Source of the DNA: Bacteroidota bacterium
GTDB taxonomy: Bacteria > Bacteroidota > Bacteroidia > Flavobacteriales_F > PHOS-HE28
Reading direction: 5' to 3'
DNA: 48,082 nucleotides
Assembly: GCA_018266685.1 (NCBI GenBank)
Contig: JAFDZY010000043.1
Location: 1 to 48,082, forward strand
Part shown: one piece after another, positions 44,986-48,082 of the stretch
Numbering within the stretch: position 1 is the stretch's first letter
Layout: each line of letters starts with the position of its first letter
Program-made: the position numbers and the translations under genes
Notes under the pieces: model-generated
Database searches by the model: none
Told to the model about the DNA's origin: nothing
Seen by the model: only the letters and a program-made list of their open reading frames with translations

Positions 44986-45021
44986 GCAAGCCCTCCAAGC
45001 AATTCGGGGGGCTTTGCTTTT
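44986..45021 (+). terminator. Terminator after the tRNA-Val cluster
   Basis: GCAAGCCCTCC pairs with GGGGGGCTTTGC (one G-T pair and one bulged T) around AAGCAATTC and is followed by TTTTT on the plus strand, 13 bases after the last tRNA. Confidence 0.85.
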
Positions 45022-45101
45022 TCAGCGCTTGGATGAATCGGCTACACCAAGAAATTGGGCGCCCATCCTGTACATCCTGTTATCCTGTCCAAAATGGAGC
45101 T

Positions 45102-47594
45102 TCAGAACCGCGCCTGCACGCTCACCATGAAATTGCGCCCCGGCGCACTGATGCCGCTGCCGAAGGTCCTGTAGTTCACGTCCAGGATGTTCTCCAGCGC
45201 CAGTTGTAGGCTGAGGTGCCGGTTGAAGGCATACGCACCGCGCAGGTTCAAGGTGTACCACGCGGGGGAGCCGTATTCCGTGGCCGCCTCTAGGTTGTCC
45301 TCGCTGCCCGCCGTGGTGTTGTAGTCCTTCAAGCGTTTCCAGCCGTTGTACACCGCCGACGCCTCTAAGCGTAATTGCTTCGCCTGGTAGTCCAGGCTTG
45401 TTTCGCCGAACACCGGGGGGATGTGGTCCAGCGGGTAATCCGTGCTGTCCGTGCGGATGCGCGCGTAGGTGTAGGTGAAGCCGCTGCGCAGGGTGAAGCG
45501 GTCGTTGAAGTGCCCGGTGAACTGCACGCTGGTGCCGTACAGATAGGCCTTGGCCGTGTTCTGCAAGGCCGCCACCCGGCTCAGCACGCCGTCGAAGTCA
45601 ATGCTGTCCTGGCCGTTCACCGTATAGGGCCCCACGGTGATGGCGTTGGTGTACAGCGTGTAAAAGCCGTTCAGCTCCACGGAGCTGCGGTTGTTGAGGG
45701 TTTTGCTGGCGGAGGCCTCGAAGTTGGTGGTGTATTCCGGTTCCAGCTCCGTGTTGGGCACGATCACGTCGCCTTGGGCGCTGTCGAACACTTTTCCGAT
45801 GTCGTCCACGTTGGGCGCGCGGAAACCTGAACTGCCCATCAGGCTGAAGCGCCAATCGTTGCCCGGCATCAACACCACACCGGCCCGCCAGGTCAGGGCC
45901 GAGTTGTTCTGCCCGTAGGTGCCATTGAGGAAGCGGAAGTCCTCGTCGTCGTTGAAGGTGGTGCTGAGGCCCACGTGGGTGAAGCGCAGGCCTTCGGTGA
46001 TGATGAACTTCGGGGAAATTTCCAGGCTGTGGTTCACGTAGGCGGCGAAGCTGCTCATGGAAGACCCTCCGTTCGGGTAGCGCGTGGTGCGGTAGCTGCG
46101 CGCACCGGTCGTGATGTTTTCGTTGTAGGCGCTGCTTTCCACGTTTTCGCCGCTGATGTCGGCGCCAAAGCGGAGTTCGTGCTTACCTATTTGTTTTTCC
46201 ATGTCGGCGTTGAAGCCCAGCACATCCACCTGTTCAACGTTGTGGCCCAGGTTGGACGAACCGAAGCGCCGGTTGTGCCGCGATTGCTCCTGGTGCTGGA
46301 AGGAAGGCGTGAAGCGCGCCAGTTGGAACCAGCCCGCGTCCCGCTTCACCTCCAGCGTGTAGGCCGCCAGCATGCGCTGTTGGGGGCCATAGTAGTATTC
46401 GGCGTACTTCGGCGCGATGTCCCCGGCGGCATTGAATGAATACTCCGTGATCTTGTCGTAGCGCGGCACGTCCGTGGAGGTGCTGAGTTGCAGGTTCAAT
46501 TGGTGGACCACGTGCCCACCCGTGCTGTAGCGAAGCTTTTCCAGCACATCCAGTTGCTTGTAGCCCGAACCGAGCTGCACGTTGCTGTCGTCGTTGCGCT
46601 TCACCACGTCGTGGCCGTTCTCGCGCACCACTTCAAACGGCATGCGTCCCAGGTCCTCATAGAACGGGTTGCGCGTACTGCCTTGCCGCAGGTCGCCGAA
46701 ATCGCTGGCGGTGATGCTGGTGAAACTGGCCAGTCGCTTTCCGCGCAGCTCAATGCCGGCGTGCGCTGTTTTCTCGTTCGCCGCCGTGGCGTAGCGCACA
46801 AAGGCATCGCCGGTGGTGCGGATGCTATCGGCCCCCAGGAACTCCGGCGTGCGGGTGATCAGGTGGATGGTGCCGCCGAGCGCGTCGCTGCCGTAGGCCA
46901 CGGAATTGGGGCCGCTCACCACCTCCACGCGGTCCAGCGCGTACTGGTCCACGGTGATCAGGTCCTGCGTGTGGCCGCTGCGGGTGATGGCGTTGTTCAT
47001 GCGCACGCCGTCCACCACCAGCAGGATGCGGTTGGCCTGGAAGCCGCGGATGGTGGGGCTGCCGCCGCCCAGTTGGCTTTTCTGCACGAACACGGTGCCG
47101 GTGTTCTGCAACAGCTCCGCCGCCGTGGGCTGCGCCATGAAGCTGATCTCCCGCCGCCCCAGCACGTCGATCTGCTCGGGCACGTCCCGCTTGGGCTCGG
47201 TGAAGCGGCTGCCGCTGGTCACCACCTCGCGCAGCGGGTTCACGCGGTAGCCCAAGTCCACTTCGGGCGTAGCCGCCAATGCCGCCCAAGCCATAGTGAC
47301 CGGTATGTAGGAAAGGTGGTCGATGCGGATGCTGTCGCAGCCCTTCAGCGGCGCGATGTCCACGCGGCCATCGGCGGTGGTAGTGAGCACTTTCCCGGTG
47401 GATTTGCAGGTGAGCGTTACGTCCGGAACGGGTGCGCGTGTGGCCTGGTCAAGGAAGGTGACGGATTGGGCGTGCAGGTTGATGGAGATGACACATAGGG
47501 TTGCGGATAAGGCAACAGTCCTTCTCCTCAACCAAAGGGAAGATTCAGACGTGCGGTAAAAATTCGCTGGTAACATTTGATGGGGTTGAGTCAT
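45102..47594 (-). CDS. TonB-dependent outer-membrane receptor
   Basis: An 830-residue outer-membrane receptor for active uptake of an iron complex or other nutrient. A signal peptide precedes residue ~43 (ends INLHAQ) after a rather long N-region, so a later start is possible. A carboxypeptidase-regulatory-like domain follows (SVTFLDQATRAPVPDVTL), then the plug (about 130-250: REVVTSGSRF, GGGSPTIRGFQANRILLVVD, VEVVSGPNSVAYGSDALGGT) and a 22-strand barrel ending in NFMVSVQARF, with the terminal Phe needed for outer-membrane insertion. The plug resembles hemoglobin/transferrin-type receptors, but the ligand is not identified. No SusD gene is adjacent, so it is not a polysaccharide-uptake pair. 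Confidence 0.93.
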   Translation of the reverse strand: MTQPHQMLPANFYRTSESSLWLRRRTVALSATLCVISINLHAQSVTFLDQATRAPVPDVTLTCKSTGKVLTTTADGRVDIAPLKGCDSIRIDHLSYIPVTMAWAALAATPEVDLGYRVNPLREVVTSGSRFTEPKRDVPEQIDVLGRREISFMAQPTAAELLQNTGTVFVQKSQLGGGSPTIRGFQANRILLVVDGVRMNNAITRSGHTQDLITVDQYALDRVEVVSGPNSVAYGSDALGGTIHLITRTPEFLGADSIRTTGDAFVRYATAANEKTAHAGIELRGKRLASFTSITASDFGDLRQGSTRNPFYEDLGRMPFEVVRENGHDVVKRNDDSNVQLGSGYKQLDVLEKLRYSTGGHVVHQLNLQLSTSTDVPRYDKITEYSFNAAGDIAPKYAEYYYGPQQRMLAAYTLEVKRDAGWFQLARFTPSFQHQEQSRHNRRFGSSNLGHNVEQVDVLGFNADMEKQIGKHELRFGADISGENVESSAYNENITTGARSYRTTRYPNGGSSMSSFAAYVNHSLEISPKFIITEGLRFTHVGLSTTFNDDEDFRFLNGTYGQNNSALTWRAGVVLMPGNDWRFSLMGSSGFRAPNVDDIGKVFDSAQGDVIVPNTELEPEYTTNFEASASKTLNNRSSVELNGFYTLYTNAITVGPYTVNGQDSIDFDGVLSRVAALQNTAKAYLYGTSVQFTGHFNDRFTLRSGFTYTYARIRTDSTDYPLDHIPPVFGETSLDYQAKQLRLEASAVYNGWKRLKDYNTTAGSEDNLEAATEYGSPAWYTLNLRGAYAFNRHLSLQLALENILDVNYRTFGSGISAPGRNFMVSVQARF

Positions 47595-47688
47595 TGCACG
47601 CCGCTATGTTTCGCTCACAAAAAGCGCATATCAAGCCGAGAAGGACACAGGCATTGTCATCGATACCACAAGTCAACCGCTCAATGCT

Positions 47689-47991
47689 TTACCAGTTAAC
47701 CGTTGCCCGCGTCCCGTCCAGGGCGGTCACCAGCAGGTTGTAGCATCCGTCGAGCAGGTGGGAGAGGTCCATGGTGCCCTTTCATCCAAGCCATGTGCAT
47801 TCGAACTTTGCGAATGACCCACCCTCGCTCGGATCTTGGTGCGTGTTGAATTAAGCATTGCCGCTGTCACGCACGGCTCGAAAGTCAATGGTTGGCGAAC
47901 TCCCGACTTTGCCGAGGTCGTTGATGACCTGTTGTGCATGAATGGAGCAAGTGAACCCCAGCAGACAAAGGCCGAAGATGCGATGTTTCAT
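47689..47991 (-). pseudogene. Decayed secreted-protein gene with T9SS-like tail
   Basis: In one frame from ATG at 47991: a signal peptide (MKHRIFGLCLLGFTCSIHAQ), then QQVINDLGKVGSS, a TAA at 47851-47853, further codons, a TGA, and an end reading MDLSHLLDGCYNLLVTALDG with a few more residues to a TAA at 47689. The last part resembles the final strands of a T9SS sorting domain (LxxGxYxLxVTxxDG). All pieces are in the same frame and the total is a multiple of three. This is best read as a secreted-protein gene that has lost its middle and gained stops; alternatively only the first 46 residues are translated. Confidence 0.55.
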
Positions 47992-48082
47992 GGCTTGATC
48001 AATTTGATGTTGACGACTGCTTGTTGTCCCTCCCTATCGCGGCTGATTGCGCGGACAAATACCAACGGATGCTTTTGTCCAA

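Noticed and set aside
47727..47939. 70-codon minus-strand frame in the right-hand gap
   Set aside because: It is in a different frame from the signal-peptide and sorting-tail remnants, and its translation has no recognisable features.

Overview
The window is GC-rich chromosomal DNA from a member of the Bacteroidota, most likely a Flavobacteriales-type lineage. The evidence is: type IX secretion (T9SS) components (a PorV-like protein and a PorU2-like C25 peptidase), many secreted proteins with a Bacteroidota C-terminal sorting domain, a long SecA with a C-terminal zinc motif, a LuxR/NarL-type regulator, an ECF sigma factor, a TonB-dependent receptor, and promoter-like elements of the Bacteroidota TAnnTTTG type. 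No phage, plasmid, insertion sequence or CRISPR genes were seen.

Layout. 1-4181 (-): two tandem CotH-family secreted proteins, the first cut by the window edge. 4266-7542 (-): a chromate transporter lying between a DUF4139 protein and a stray duplicate of that protein's 3' end. 7719-14046 (-): an accessory block made of a truncated NarL-type regulator, parallel beta-helix secreted proteins and T9SS proteins built from an exact 69-residue YW-DD repeat. It has been tandemly duplicated together with the tail of atpC; one regulator copy carries a nonsense codon. 14072-15865 (-): atpC and atpD. 16110-17641 (+): ribF and a leucine-rich-repeat protein. 17748-18766 (-): purS and pssA. 18813-26685 (+): porV-like, porU2-like, lnt. 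26741-28120 (-): a secreted T9SS protein. 28379-33944 (+): pabB, tilS, a lone DsbD-alpha protein and a DsbD with two further alpha domains. 34174-37065 (+): gmhA/diaA-type SIS protein, comM, a MORN/TonB-C protein. 37134-44556 (-): secA, a DUF2795 protein, a cobalamin adenosyltransferase, a methyltransferase, an unlisted 53-residue protein, an ECF sigma factor and a GT87 membrane protein. 44656-44973 (+): two valine tRNAs with a broken third copy between them. 45102-47594 (-): a TonB-dependent receptor, followed by a decayed secreted-protein gene at the right edge.

How it fits together. The secretion theme runs through the window: SecA exports T9SS substrates across the inner membrane, the PorV/PorU2 pair probably handles them at the outer membrane, and at least five substrates are encoded nearby. 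Most of the rest is housekeeping (ATP synthase, flavin, folate, tRNA modification, phospholipid and lipoprotein synthesis, thiol redox). Genes are tightly packed, with repeated 4-base ATGA overlaps (8780, 17045, 18002, 19910, 31455, 34755). The candidate for something undescribed is the duplicated regulator / beta-helix / 69-residue-repeat cassette next to the ATP synthase genes.
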